This document shows, piece after piece, positions 1 through 12,735 of a DNA stretch of 64,000 nucleotides. The notes under the pieces are model-generated. The model searched no databases and was not told the origin of the DNA. It saw only the letters and a program-made list of their open reading frames with translations. The translations under genes were made by a program, and so were the position numbers. Origin of the DNA: Excoecaria cochinchinensis (taxonomy: Eukaryota; Streptophyta; Magnoliopsida; Malpighiales; Euphorbiaceae); assembly GCA_947683425.1 (NCBI GenBank), contig CANTUQ010000119.1, forward strand, positions 5,977,001 through 6,041,000, written 5' to 3'. Position 1 is the first letter of the stretch; each line of letters starts with the position of its first letter.

Positions 1-1861
1 TGTAAATGCATGTCGGGCATCATGAAAGGCTATGCACATGTAAAGTTATGCAGGGGAATATGTAAAAGATTTATGCATGCAAGATGCATGTGAGGTGCAA
101 CAATGGATAGACCACCTCTTAAGTAGTTAAGAGATTCGTTGAGGGTACTGCTCGGCTACTCACATTTTCTGATGCATTTAAGGATCTAGAAAAACATCGT
201 CTTGGCTTTAGGGACCCTGACCCATAATCTTTTCAAAGAGAACTCACCTGTGTGCATCTTTGCCCCTCGGTTAATAAGCATTTTTCCCCCGAAACTTTAA
301 CTCGTGTCTTGAATTACTCACTATATGACTAAAGGGAAGTTACTCGGAGTAATGCCACATTATCACTCCAGGCTTCAAAAGTCATTGTTTTAAAGGTAGT
401 GTGTTCCTTGTAGATTTTCACACTAGCTTTTCTTTGTAGGAAATGCGTCCCTTTGGAGATTGTCACATAACCCCGTGCCTAATATTTGCCTGGAATGGAC
501 CCAACCCACTCCAACAGATTTTATTTTTTTTTTTTTTTAGGATAGATTGCCTGTTTTCAGGTTTTCACCCTGCCCTTTAGCGTAGGTTTTGCCTAGAGAG
601 CTAGTTACGATTTTCATCTCTCATGAACTTTTTTCTTTAAGGGTAGGAGGAGGATTCGTCACATGAAGTGTTGTTAATTACTTCCTTGAGAATTACTCTA
701 GCATATGCCCCTAGGCACGCTATAGGTTTCTCTTAACCATTCAATTGCATGTTTATGCCTAGCTTATGCATGCATTTCTATCTATATGCACCATATAGCA
801 ATAACAACGATCATGACTAGGTATGTGATGCAAAAACACAAGCTTTATTCAATCTCAACGAGTAACACCTTGGGTGCATTCGACTCCTGTTATTAATCAG
901 CCCTCTCAGGTTTTCTTGATTGAATATTTTCTCTTAGCCCTTAATTTTTGCCCAAGACGTATTTTTTCGATTTTCATCCTGGCAAGGCATTTATTATTTT
1001 TCTCTCTCTCTTTTTTTTAGCCTTTGTCATGGGACCGTCTTCAGTCTTTTGAGGTATGTATAGTTCCCTTGAATTTACCTTCATCACTATTCTTCGGGAT
1101 GACTGCTCCTTCTGACCATGCCTCCTTTTCAGAACCAAAGGATTCATCTTATTCCTTATGTAAACTGGCTGAAGAAGTGTGTTCTCTTTTGGTTGTAAAA
1201 GCTTGCATTTTGCCTTCTTTCGATTTTGGTTACTCAATTTCTGAGGTAGCTTTCGATGGTTGTAGGTTGGATTGTAGGTTGGCCTCTGATGGTTTAAACC
1301 AAAGCTATTGGTTCTATACTTTTTTTCTTTTTTCATTTTCTACTTTTTTTTTAAACCCAAAGCCTTGTTCATCTTGAATTCGATAGTCCAACTTCTAAGA
1401 CAATACCTTATTGATTGGAGCTTGATTTTGCTTTGTTGCATTGTATCCATCCTAGATTCAAAGGAAGCAAAGGAATAGCTTTTGAAAATTTCATTTACTA
1501 TCGAGTTGATAAATTGAAGCAAACTGCCCTGGTATATCACTCCAGGGCAAGGTAAAGGCCATCTTCTCTCTATCTTTTTTTTTTCTTTTAATCTCTCAAA
1601 TTTTTTCTCGCTTTAGGAGTCAGACCAGATGCAACGAAGATTACTATTTATTAAAACTGAATGAAACAGTGTTTATTAAACCAATGCCTTAATCATGATT
1701 ATGACTTATGCTTGATGCGATAAGATGTGACAATGCATATATAAGAAAAGCCCATATTATTAAAATAGAAAAGAGAAACAACTGTATAGTTCAAGAATAC
1801 ACTTTATATTATAAAAAAGAATGGCACTGTAACAACTTTAATTCTTTCTTTCTTCCTCCAA
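1..1861 (-). other. RT1 3' region without pol, includes homologue of the RT8 antisense-ORF intron
   Basis: This 1.9 kb holds no intact coding frame. Positions about 340-540 resemble RT8 39840-40000: shared phrases are GATTTTCACACTAGCTTTTC and a T-rich tract ending in AG at about 540, which is the intron of the RT8 antisense frame. Positions about 840-1020 resemble RT8 40780-40980, with the shared CCTCTC-GGTTTTC-GATTG pattern. The first 330 bases are unassigned and repeat the short word ATGCATG. I see no promoter or terminator that I can support. Confidence 0.5.
1030..1300 (-). pseudogene. RT1 integrase C-terminal remnant
   Basis: In one minus-strand frame, residues before a stop near 1040 read like a decayed version of the RT8 integrase tail: a glycine-alanine-valine-isoleucine strand, then a serine-aspartate turn and an FK/FR-x-x-I step at the same spacing. 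It ends near where the RT8 integrase stop lies, and both are followed by the same 3' sequence. The upstream part is too decayed to follow. If correct, RT1 lost the middle of its pol by deletion instead of never having had it. The match is short and by eye, so chance similarity is possible. Confidence 0.35.
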
Positions 1862-3120
1862 GGTAGGTATTAATTCTTGTATGCGATGTCTTAAAGGACG
1901 GCAATAGTCTGTTCTATGTCCTATGTACTGGTGATATGCATAATACCAGTCTATTCTGTGTCTAGGCTATCCTTGACTTGGGGCAGGCCCGACTGGCAAG
2001 GGTTGTAACTTCCCTTCCTTGATGAGACGGGTAAAATGCCAAGATAATGGCTTACCAAAGATAGTGAGGTGGCACCGAGTTGTTCCTGTGGTTGAGACTT
2101 CTACTGCCCCAGTGTTGCCCCCATTACCACTGGTGTTTCCTTTTTTTTGTCAAAGGCCAGGTTTGCAGATTTAGCCGTTTTATCCGGTTGCTCGACCTCA
2201 GATTCGATCACGATATCTTTTAAGGACTCCCAGTCCTTCAACCCCTTCATCTTTAATCAATCCTTCAAATATGGGCTGGCATTCCTGATAAGTAGCCTGA
2301 TCTGGTCCGGAGTATCCGACTTCTTCTTCATCTCCATTACCCCGTTCCCCCATCGGGTTAGGTACTCATGGAATGGCTCGCCTATCTTTTACTGCAGTAG
2401 CTCTAGATCTTTCAGAGTAACCTTCATCCTTGTACTACAGTCGTACTGCTGGAGGAACTCCTCCGTCAGCAGATCCCAGTCTTCTTTTGTTCTCCGTTAC
2501 AGTCCATGATACCAGTCCACCACAGGACCTGCCAAACTTAAACAAAAGCACTCTACCTTTTGCCTCTTTTTTAGTATAGTACCCTTCATTATCACAGAGT
2601 GTTGCTTGATGTGTGCAGTGAGGTCCGATGTGCCATCAAACTTCAGAATATCAGGCATCTCAAAATTCAGTGGGATTAGATCCTCTCTATCCAGCTCCTT
2701 GTCCTTAGGGTTCATCCCCTTTCCCATCATCAGCATTTAGGACATCACCTCAAACTTCTCTTCCATTTTTTTCAAAATGGCTTCTTCTGTCTGGGGCGCT
2801 TTCCCTCTAACCGACATAGACTCTTCATATTCATCCTCTTCCAAATCAACCTCTACTCCATGAGTTATCCCTTTTCTCTGGCCTCCCAATGTGGTAGCCC
2901 TCAAATCATCTGGTGGTGGATGAACCTCCTCAAGTGGGTCCTCTCTAGCCTCCTCCTATTCATTTTGTCTCAGAAGAGGGGCAGTTGGGTTTTGTACAGT
3001 AGGTTGGGCCATCATCGCCATCATGGCCATCATCCTACTCTCAAATTCTTTGAACCGTCTGCCCACTTCCTTGGCTATCAGGGCCCATGTTGTATCTACC
3101 TCTCTTGATGAATTGGCCAT
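1862..3120 (-). pseudogene. gag: RT1 gag (Tat lineage), decayed
   Basis: Capsid/nucleocapsid precursor that would package element RNA. The start chosen is the ATG at 3120, giving the same MANS-x-R opening as RT8 and RT4 gag, followed by the conserved EVGRRFKEFE segment. Downstream landmarks in order are KFDGTSD (about 2640), CFCLSLAGP-VDWYHGL (about 2500), QYDCSTRM (about 2440), the YLTRW block, a DQIRLLIRN block and KGLKDWESLKDI (about 2230). The C-terminal zinc-knuckle-like segment around 1910 has the H-x4-H-x4-C part of a C-x2-H-x4-H-x4-C motif, with its first cysteine apparently lost. Several in-frame stops are present. The frame ends about 50 residues earlier than RT8 gag, where the sequence jumps to the 3' region, so protease and RT are absent. 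Confidence 0.75.
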
Positions 3121-4312
<1,192 letters not shown>

Positions 4313-4331
4313 GTCCCAGCAGAGTCGCTAT
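4313..4331 (-). other. RT1 primer binding site
   Basis: On the minus strand, the bases next to the 5' LTR read ATAGCGACTCTGCTGGGAC, a mutated form of the Tat consensus TGGCGACTCCGCTGGGGAC. Elements of this type are usually said to be primed by tRNA-Arg; I could not check the tRNA. Confidence 0.7.
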
Positions 4332-5577
4332 TGTGAGACGCGCCGAACCCCGATTCGCCACAAACCGCCCGCTTTTAGGGCTTTCGAGAGAGGTTCATAA
4401 AAACTTGTAAAAAATTACAAGTGCATTCATTTTGGGCAACAAGGAGGTTTCTTGGAGTTGCCATCCAATAGAACATTGAAAAAGGTCGTCTAGCCTCAGT
4501 GTGCCTAAGACAGTGCTGCTATGTCCATTTTGGGCAAGGTGGAGGTGTCTTGGAGGCCCCACCCTAATAAAACATTAGGATAGCCCTCTCGCCTTGCACT
4601 TGGGCAAGCTAGAGGTGTCTTAGAGGCCCCACCCTAATATAATATTCGGTTGGCCCTCTCTCCTCGTGGAGACTAGGACTACGCAAGTTGAGCCTTTTTT
4701 TGGGACACAAGAGGTATCTTGGAGGCCCCACCCCAATAGAACATTGAGACGGCCCTCTTGCCTCATTGAACCCAAAGACTATAGAAGGTTCGGGACTTCC
4801 CATTTATTCATACCTTGGTTATGTTTATAATTGAGTTTTGAATTTATCATTTCATCCCATTTCTCATTCAATTCAGTTAATTAAAGCACAATTTGGCAAC
4901 ATAAGGAAAGCGATAAATAGGAGCAAAATTAAAATAAAGCATATGAAAGTAAATTACAACAAAACTAGGGGCGGACTACAACCCCTATTGTAAATAAAAT
5001 ATAAATCATACATAAAATGTGCTACTCATTAAGGATGAGGACATTGGTCCTCGCATGCATACTTTAAAAAAGGGTGCTAAAGGTGATGGTTTATTTGGTT
5101 ATGAAAAAAACTAGGACATTGGTCCCATTTTTATTTAGAAGAAAAACCAAATTAATTAATTTAAATATTTTTGTTATTTTCTTTTTAAACGTGCATAAAT
5201 AATTTTATTAAAGATTACATAGTAAAATAAATGAACAATCCGAATAAGGAAAACAAAACAAATAATCAAAAATTAAGGAAAAGACCACGCCAAACGAGGA
5301 AATGCCCAATCAAAGAAAATAAGTTTTGAAATAAAAATAAGCACAAATAAAATAATGTTAGTAATTAAATCAATAAGATCAATTAAACGCATAAAATAAT
5401 AAATAACAAATTAAAATAAATAAAATGAGGTGACATCAAAAGAATGATAAATGAATTAAAATGTTAATCAATCAAAATAAATGAAAAAATCCATTATGAA
5501 TGACAAAAGGATTAAATGATGTGATTGAAATAAATAAAACATGTTAATAAATTAATACATAAAAATATGAACATGAC

Positions 5578-5643
<66 letters not shown>
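5578..5643. repeat. (AAT)n microsatellite, 22 units
   Basis: Perfect AAT run within the RT1 LTR, in the equivalent place to the TTA runs in the RT7 and RT9 LTRs (opposite strand because RT1 is inverted). Confidence 0.97.
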
Positions 5644-5645
<2 letters not shown>

Positions 5646-6199
5646 AAAAGAATGATATGATGATAATAACAATAACCATATTAATAATGATAATAATAAC
5701 AATAATATATAAACATATTAAATAAAATAAATATACAAACAATAAAATAAATAAATAAATGAAAACAATAAAAGATTTACATGTTAATCAATTAAATATG
5801 AAGAAAAATAAATAAAAGAAAATAAAAAAAAAGAATCAAATCCATAATGTTTACCCTCAAAGTTTGGATTCGATGAAGGTAAAAATGATAATTGATTTTC
5901 TTGTTTTTGATTTGCAAGATTAGAGTTGAATATGATAAAAATTAGAATTTTATTCCAAGAAATAAATATGCTTGAAAAATATGATGAGAGAAAATAACAA
6001 ATTCTTCAAAAACAAAGAATTAATTTCTTTGCCTAAGGAATGATTTTTATTGATAAAAATGTTCTCAATAACAAACAGTTATTTTGTTTGTCTCACAAAA
6101 AAATTATTCATGAAAAAACTTATTTTTTTAAAAAATCAAATGAAAAACTAGGTTTGAAGAACAAACAATTATTTTATTTGTCTCAAAATCTATTTTTCA

Positions 6200-6207
6200 T
6201 TAAAAAT
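6200..6207. other. hAT target-site duplication, left copy
   Basis: TTAAAAAT, identical to 10783-10790 on the other side of the transposon. Confidence 0.95.
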
Positions 6208-6226
6208 TAGAGGTGGCAAATTGGGC
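6208..6226 (+). repeat. hAT left terminal inverted repeat
   Basis: TAGAGGTGGCAAATTGGGC; the right end (10764-10782, reverse complement) reads TAGAGGTGGCAAATTAGGC, one mismatch. Confidence 0.95.
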
Positions 6227-6420
6227 GGGTTGGGCGGATTTGGGTTGGGTCATTAATGGGCGGGTCACAAATGGGTCAAAAAACATGGGTCATAAATGGG
6301 CCAAATGCCCAAATGAGTTGGGCGGGTTGGGTCAACCCATGGGCTAAAAATTTTTTGAATGTAAAAAAAATTTATAATAATATGCAAATGAGTCGGGTGG
6401 TCCAAACGGTCGATTTTGGT

Positions 6421-6760
6421 CCAAACGGATTGAGTGGCACAAATGGGCCACTTGAGGCCCAAATGGGCTGAGATGTAATTTGACCATTTTAATTCATTTT
6501 TAATAAAAAATAATTTTTGATATAATAAAAAGATAATAAAGTGACTAATGTGAAATAATTTGAGCCAAATAGATTGAGTGGTCCAAATGGGCCACTTGAG
6601 GCCCAAATAGGCCGAGATGTAATTTGACCATTTTAATTCATTTTTAATAAAAAATAATTTTTGATATAATAAAAAGATAATAAAGTGACTAATGTGAAAT
6701 AATCTGGGCCAAATAGATTGAGTGGTCCAAATGGGCCGCTTTAGGCCCAAACGGGCCGAT
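6421..6760 (+). repeat. 144-bp tandem repeat inside the hAT left end, about 2.4 copies
   Basis: The phrase CTTGAGGCCCAAA recurs at 6451 and 6595, and as CTTTAGGCCCAAA at 6739, an exact 144-bp period. The intervening A/T-rich sequence is nearly identical between the first two units. It lies between the left terminus and the transposase end and repeats the subterminal GGCCCAAA-GGGCC word, so it may multiply transposase-binding sites. Confidence 0.9.
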
Positions 6761-7028
6761 ATGTGGTTTTATTATTCATATCGATATAACAAGTGACTAA
6801 TATAAAATAATTTGGCACAAATAGATATACAAATAGCAAGTAATTGTTCATTTCAAAAAATTAGTCTTACAAAATATTGTATATACAAATAGTAAGAAAT
6901 AAGTATTTTTCTACTTTAACTGATTATCACTCCACACTTTGATTTTGTTTTGAAAATTTAATATCTTTTCCCATGTGATATTGAGACTCATCATCAGCTG
7001 TAATAATAATAAATATCTAGTCAGAATA

Positions 7029-8992
7029 TTATAATATTATGCAAAACATATTCAAATAAATAAGTGAATTTATTTTACCTTCAAATCCAAATAACCATCT
7101 ACGAGTTGTAATCAAAGCCTCTGCATTTTCAGGTAACATGGATGCCCTCCATTTGTTGAGAATTCTTCCTCCCATACTAAATGCTGACTCTGAAGCAATA
7201 GTAGTAATGGGAATTGTCATAATATCTCTAGCCATTACAGAAAGAATGGGATATTTTGACTCATTGTCCTTCCACCAACATAACACATCGAATTGATGAG
7301 TTCTACTCAGTCTTGGATCATTCAAATATACATCTAACTCGGATTTATCTCCAAAACTACTGCCAAGACTTTCAAATTCCTACATAATAATTATTATACA
7401 AGTTATACAATATATTACTGTAAGAATGCAAATCAATTATTATAAAAAAAATATAAAAATTAAGGATAAGAGACGCACTTTCATAAGATCATCATCCACG
7501 GTCTCCTTTCTGTTGATGCCTCACAAGTTGGATTATTAATTGCATATGATGCAAAAAGATCATACAACTTATCCTTAATTTCTCCTCATTCATATTGAAC
7601 AACAATCTCATCTCCAAATAACTTTCTATAAGAAAATGTTATAAAATCCAATTTATAACGAGGATCTAGAATAACAGCAAAAGAAAGAATAGTGTTGTAG
7701 TAGTCCCAGTACTTCTCAAACATCAAAGTAGTCATATCCCTAATACACTGATCTTCACTTCTTTTTCCTTCCAACAACAATAGATGAATTCTCAAAACAC
7801 TATAAAAGTACATATTTGAAGTGGGATAACAGGTTCCTGAAAAAAGATTTGTAATATCTTGAAAAGGCTTCAATATATTACATATTTTCTCAACTAAAGT
7901 CCACTGATCATCAGTTGGATTCTAAATAAATGTCGAGTCAACAATAGCCAAATATGAAAAAGCCTTTCGATAAAAGAGGGCTCTATCAAGCATGACATAA
8001 GTAGAATTCCACCTTGTGGGACAATCCAACCACAATCCTTGGGAAAATTCAAGACCTACCCTATCAACACATTCAACAAACTTAATTTTTCTAGCTTCTG
8101 AGCCATTCACATATTTCACCCCTTCCCTGATAGACATAATTGATTTGTCAATCAATTTCAAACCCTCTTGAACAATAAGATTTAGAATATGAGCTCCACA
8201 ACGCACATGAAAAAAATCACCATTACAATGCAAATAACCATGCAAATTAAGTTGATCTCTCAATAACTCTTGCATATTATCATTATTTCTTGCATTATTT
8301 AAAGTAATGGTAAAAATTTTCTTCTCTATTCCCCAAAATTTTAACTTGTCATAAACTTTTTCATATAATAGAGAAGCAGTGTGCGGAGGAGGAAAATGAC
8401 AAAAGTTCAATATTTTACAGCATAACTTCCAATCCTTGTCCACATAATGAGCAGTTAGGCACAGGTAACCCTCTGAAATACATGATGTCTATAAATCACA
8501 TGTCAAACAAATCCTACCCGGTACTTCAGCTAAAGTATTCTTAAGAATATTCAATTCCCTCTTATGTATCTTTAAGCAACATGATTTTGTTGTATTCCTA
8601 CATATCGGCTTCACATCTTGGTTCAAGTATGTATGAAGATTTCTATTAGCTTCATATTCAGTAAAAGTAAAAGTGTACCCATGCCTAATTATAGCTAAAG
8701 CTAAGCGCTCTTTGTATGCATCTTGATCTATCTTGTAGTTTGGTTCATCATACACAATATTAAATTTAAGACATACCTTCAGGTGACGTCTTAAACTAGA
8801 AGTCCCATGAGTAGAATCAGCAATATATTCTTTTGAGCAATGCTTACACTTTCCTCTAGATTTTCCATTATCATACTGACTTGATGGTATGAACTCGAAA
8901 TCATTCCATATAGAAGATACTCGTCGTCTTTTAGAAGTGGCTTCTGCAGAAGTGTCAATGCTCTCATCCACACTACAAACACTAGGATCCAT
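7029..8992 (-). pseudogene. hAT transposase with BED zinc finger, broken
   Basis: Cut-and-paste transposase of the plant BED/RICESLEEPER-like hAT type. From the ATG at 8992: acidic N-terminus, then a BED finger (residues about 28-75, with WNDF, C-x2-C and H-x4-C as zinc ligands), a linker, an RNase H-like core in the 8443-7922 part (NARNNDNM, CGAHILNLIVQEGLK, LDCPTRWNSTYVML), then the hAT C-terminal dimerisation motif near 7150-7250 (ASESAFSMGGRIL). In-frame stops occur at 8489 (TAG, where the family has Trp), 7922 (TAG) and 7586 (TGA), with a frame slip near 7510. An intron of about 98 bp is likely at 7381-7478 on the minus strand (GTGCGT donor, T-rich body, TAG acceptor), since the frame resumes after it with the family's EFES-type segment. 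Confidence 0.9.
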
Positions 8993-10395
8993 TCTACAAA
9001 AAATAATAAAGAAGCAAAATCAAGTCTGATTTAGATCAATGAGACTTCAAAAACCTAATACTATGATCGGCATTATGGATGCAACAAATGTCAAAGGCTA
9101 CAGAAGCTCATTGGAAATTCAGTGTATGGAATAAGAATCGTGTATTTTAACCACACTAGTAACAATTAACAAGATTTTTAAAATCATAGGAGCTACACAA
9201 TTACTAAGGACAAAAATAGCCAAAGAAAAATGGTTCTGATATGTTTCAATTGTTAGAAATCAATACATGATATTGCTGATTTAAAAATTAAAATTGAAAT
9301 AAAAAAAATTCTTCACAAGTTTGGTTTACAAAAAATTCTAACCCGTGGAAGTAATTGTCCTAAGAGGCTGAGAATAACACATAACAAACTTTGCAAATGC
9401 ACAACTCCCTAATGAAGAAATTAAGCCAATTGAGTTTGAAGACCACAATTCCTACCATAGGGAAGAAAGTATAGAAGAACAATAGTGTAATCAAAATACT
9501 TACATTTTAAGTTCATGACAAATGATCAATCATATGGCAATGCAGCAGCCTAAGAGCCCATGCAGAAATTAAATTTAACCAGAAAAAGGAAATGCTAAGA
9601 TCAACTTTTGTTCTCAAACAGATTTGAGATCTGTTTCATCAGAATTCTAAACGAAGCAGCATTTGACAAGACCAAAAGAAACGTGTGCAAACATTCAAAA
9701 TAACAAAAGTCTTTTTCTTTTATATAGATAACTGAACAGTTTAATTATAGTTAACTACACTTAAAATTGCCTCCAAAAGTATCGGGCCCCAGTTCTCCCC
9801 AATCCCCAAAGTAAATGTTAATCCAAACTTCATAAGAAACTTTCAAATTTCCAAGGGACACATCAACATCAGTGTTACAGTTGTAACCATAAGAACAAAT
9901 ATTCATAAGAAACTTACCAGGATATTTAACGATCAAGCTTAATCATAAGGCTCTAATAGCTGTTAAACTAGAAAAAATTCAAATGAAACAAACAAAATAA
10001 GATCCAACTTTTCAGTTATAAAAGAACCCCGTTCCAGAAATACTTCACCTAAGTCGTTTCAAAAGCTAGACTAGAATCTTTTGTGAATTAAAAATAAAAA
10101 ATAAAAACCCAGAACCTTTCTTCTCTTTAATGAACGAAGAAACAAATAAAATCAAAAACAATTACCTATCAGTGTTTAATGAATCGAATCTCAAATCACA
10201 CCTAATTGCCAACACGACTCAATGGCATTTCCTTTTCAGTTCAAGAAATTAAGCCAATTGAGTTTGAAGACCACAATTCCTACCATTAACACACAGATAG
10301 ATCTTAAAGAAGATAAAACCTTTACTAAGAACAAAGAGATGGTGCTGCATAGATAAAACAAATAAAATTAAACAACACTGTTGTCCTAATATCAC
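8993..10395. other. hAT internal non-coding region with a 44-bp direct repeat
   Basis: No supported coding frame in 1.4 kb; A/T-rich. A 44-bp exact direct repeat (9415-9458 and 10243-10286), beginning AAGAAATTAAGCCAATTGAG, brackets 784 bp. It lies upstream of the transposase start, so it is the probable promoter and 5' leader region. Confidence 0.7.
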
Positions 10396-10620
10396 TTACA
10401 TGTCAGCGAGCGAGAGAGAGAGGCGGCGAACAAGAGAGAGAAAGACAGTGAGCACGAGAGAGAGAGAGGCAGCGAGGATGGCAGCGGCGATGATTGGATA
10501 GTGGAGAGGCAGAGAGGAGGCGAAGAGCACGAGAGACAGTGAGCACAAGAGATAGAGAGGGCCAGATACAGTGAGCACGACAGATAGAGAGGGCCAGAGA
10601 CCGGAAGGGGAAGAATTAGG
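10396..10620. repeat. GA-rich (GAGA) low-complexity tract in the hAT right end
   Basis: Imperfect GAGAGA blocks alternate with GTGAGCACGAGAGA-like words about every 45-50 bp. It gives an artefactual serine/leucine-rich frame on the minus strand. Confidence 0.85.
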
Positions 10621-10763
10621 CCCGTTGGGCATTAGGGGGCAGAGCTAAACGGGCCTTTTTCTCTGTGGGTTTTATTTGGGTGGGTTTAAATGGGTAAGTG
10701 TTTAATTGGGTTGGGTTTGGGTTATTTTTTATTGGGCGGGTTGGGCAGGTATTTTGGGCCTGG

Positions 10764-10782
10764 GCCTAATTTGCCACCTCTA
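10764..10782 (-). repeat. hAT right terminal inverted repeat
   Basis: Reverse complement of the left end with one mismatch in 19. It is preceded inside by GCCCAACCCGCCC-type subterminal words. Confidence 0.95.
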
Positions 10783-10790
10783 TTAAAAAT
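10783..10790. other. hAT target-site duplication, right copy
   Basis: TTAAAAAT, identical to 6200-6207. Confidence 0.95.
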
Positions 10791-11545
10791 GGATTCAAAT
10801 AAAAATCATTAAAAAACATAAGTAAAAAAAATTATTGAAAGACAAAAAGTATGAAAATTGAATTTTTAAAAACAACTAATCAATTTATTTGTCTCAAAAA
10901 TCCATTTTCCATCAACAAAATTCCATCTAAAACATTTTAGAAGAAATTCTATTGGAAAAAGAATTGAACTTTTCTATTTTTCTTATTTTGTTGGGGAAAA
11001 ATTCAGTAAAAGCTCGGAGAGTTTTGATAAGAAGAAGAGAAAATTAGAAAAATACCTAAAATGAAAATCACCCCCTTTTTAGTTTTTCATCATTTTCTAT
11101 TTATATGAAGAAAAACTGAAGAAAATGTAATTAATTAAGAAAAAAACTAATTAATTAATTTAAATAACATTTATCTAAATTTTAAAAATGGAAGAAATCT
11201 TGAAAAACCTCTAAAAATGGGATATAAAATCCAATTTAGTTAAAAAATCCCGAAAAACAGCAAATCCGGGCGAAAATCGCCGAAAATGGGCGACCGTTGC
11301 CCGTCGCCCATCGCGACATTTGTGATTTTTTTTTTAATTTTTAAATTTAACTAAAAATATTATAATTTCTAAACTCCATTTTTCAAATCTAATTTCCAAA
11401 ATATTTCTTTTATTATTTTTATTTTTTTCTCTAAAATGCAAATTTCACAAGGAAACTATCATTTTTAACCTTTTTGCCTGTGAGCAGGCATCTTATCATC
11501 ATTGGGTAAATCCGATCTGGACTGTCTCAAGACCCGGTGTCTATA

Positions 11546-12255
11546 CTGACCCGTGGGGTTTGGAGGAGGAAAAAGAGAAGAAGGTTGGAGCTGTGACGCG
11601 AAGTGGAAGGGTAGCTCCAGAAGCAGAGAGGCCACAAGATCCAGTGACAGGCAAAAAAGAAAAAGAGCCAAAAGAGGATCCGATAATGAGGCAGTTGAAA
11701 AAGATGTTGGCTCAAATTTTGATATGGGATCTATTGATGCAGTCTCCATCTCATAGACGAAAGTTAGTGGAGGGTTTGTGTGAGACCACAGTGGCCATAA
11801 CCATCTCGCCTACAGAATTATTGGACATGGTAAAAGGGGAAGCCGAGCAAAATGTGGTGTTCACAAGTGCTGACTTGCCGGTAGAAGTCCGCAATCACAA
11901 TCGCCCCTTGTACATACGGGCTCTAATCAATCAGAAGCACACGACGTGTGTCATGGTAGACGATGGTTCATCAATCAATGTGTGCCCACTAGTGGCAATG
12001 GTAGCTTTCGGATTGACAGAGGATATGCTGGCGAAGTCTGATCTAACAATCACGGCTTACGACAACTCGCGCAGGCAGGCATCCGGGACATTCAAGACGG
12101 TAGTCAAGACAGGGACGGTGGAAATCAAAGTAGAATTTGTGGTATTACCCATTCCTGCCAACTTCTCAACCCTCTTGGGAAGGCTTTGGTTCCATAAGCT
12201 AGGAGGGGTGCCCTGCACTCTGCACCAAATGGTTAAGATCCCGCATGAAGGTTAA
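11546..12255 (+). pseudogene. RT2 retroviral-type aspartic protease region
   Basis: Part of a gag-pol precursor; the protease would cut the polyprotein into working proteins. The readable frame from 11560 has the conserved AVTRSGRV opening, an ISPTELLDMVKG segment, NHNRPLYIRA, and the active-site loop VMVDDGSSINVCPL around codon 135, where the second D, G and S form the D-x-G-S core. TITAYDNSRRQASGTFKT and the flap/third-strand FVVLPIPANFSTLLGR follow. The frame ends at a TAA at 12253, where related copies read on into the G-patch segment. The upstream part is cut off by RT1. Confidence 0.85.
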
Positions 12256-12735
12256 GTTGTGACCATAAGGGCCACTAGGGAGAATCAGGTCTCGATATTG
12301 GAAATTACAAGGCAGCCTTTCAGTGGGTTTCACGTTGTTTTGATAGACGAAGAGAAAAATATGGAAGGAAGCCCTCAGGTGCTAAATATGATGAAGAGAA
12401 TGTCATTTCTCCCTGGTGCAGGTCTAGGTAAGAATTCACAGCGGGTGCCAACAGCCATTGCTACTAGAGACCAGAAGGATAGGAGAGGTCTTGCGTTTGA
12501 AGGTATTAGGAAGAAGGGTAAGAAGACAGAGGGTGAGATCCCTCATATTAGGGAAAGCTTTGTGCCAGTGACTTCAGTGTGTGCCTACACGGGGGAAGCA
12601 GAGCCTCAGTGGGTCGATGGGAAGATTGTGCTGGGATTCGAGGTTTTTAATGACGTATTTGATTGGGACATTAGATTGATCAAGCTAGCAAAGGGCTTTT
12701 GGGATGAAGAAATTATGACCAAGGAGACAGTCTAG
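12256..12735 (+). pseudogene. RT2 G-patch segment downstream of protease
   Basis: In frame with the protease after the stop. Contains MMKRMSFLPGAGLGKNSQ around 12390-12440 and RRGLAFEG about 20 residues later, the glycine spacing of a G-patch nucleic-acid-binding module. The conserved ESFVPVTSVCAYTGEAEPQW and the acidic EVFNDVFDWD segment follow. It ends at a TAG at 12733. The same arrangement is seen in RT4 and RT8, so the G-patch is a lineage feature and not a local fusion. Confidence 0.75.

Larger units (their letters stand above)
6208..10782 (-). mobile_element. hAT-superfamily DNA transposon, complete ends, 4,575 bp
   Basis: Terminal inverted repeats begin TAGAGGTGGCAAATT and extend to 19 bases with one mismatch. 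The element is flanked by a perfect 8-bp target duplication, TTAAAAAT (6200-6207 and 10783-10790), the length expected of hAT elements. Subterminal sequence on both sides carries GGGCGGGTTGGGC-type words in opposite orientation, probable transposase-binding clusters. One minus-strand transposase pseudogene (8992 to 7029) contains a BED zinc finger and a C-terminal dimerisation domain. About 1.8 kb to the right of it is non-coding. The element sits inside the RT1 LTR and so is younger than RT1. Transposase breaks make it non-autonomous now, though its ends look able to respond to a transposase. Confidence 0.95.
4332..11545 (-). repeat. RT1 5' LTR, split by a hAT transposon
   Basis: Without the 4,575-bp hAT insert and one 8-bp duplication the LTR is about 2.63 kb, matching the 2.63-2.78 kb LTRs of RT7 and RT9. 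Its right edge reads as the reverse complement of the TGTAGACACCGGG start used by RT7 and RT9. Its left edge (the 3' end on the minus strand) gives the GCGTCTCACA end. It contains an AAT microsatellite at 5578-5643, where RT7 and RT9 LTRs have theirs. Positions 4440-4800 hold several copies of a phrase with GGAGGCCCCACCC-TAATA-ACATT, a short U5-side tandem block (about 4 copies). Confidence 0.85.

Noticed and set aside
59..330. Possible host gene or promoter at the window start
   Set aside because: Only ATGCATG-type words and no frame; the location within RT1 makes a host gene unlikely.
1024..1377. 117-residue plus-strand frame in RT1
   Set aside because: No recognisable pattern; the opposite strand matches a decayed integrase tail.
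5512..5742. Ile-rich open frame on the minus strand
   Set aside because: Produced by the AAT microsatellite in the RT1 LTR.
10396..10632. Leu/Ser-rich minus-strand frame near the hAT right end
   Set aside because: Translation of a GAGA tract.
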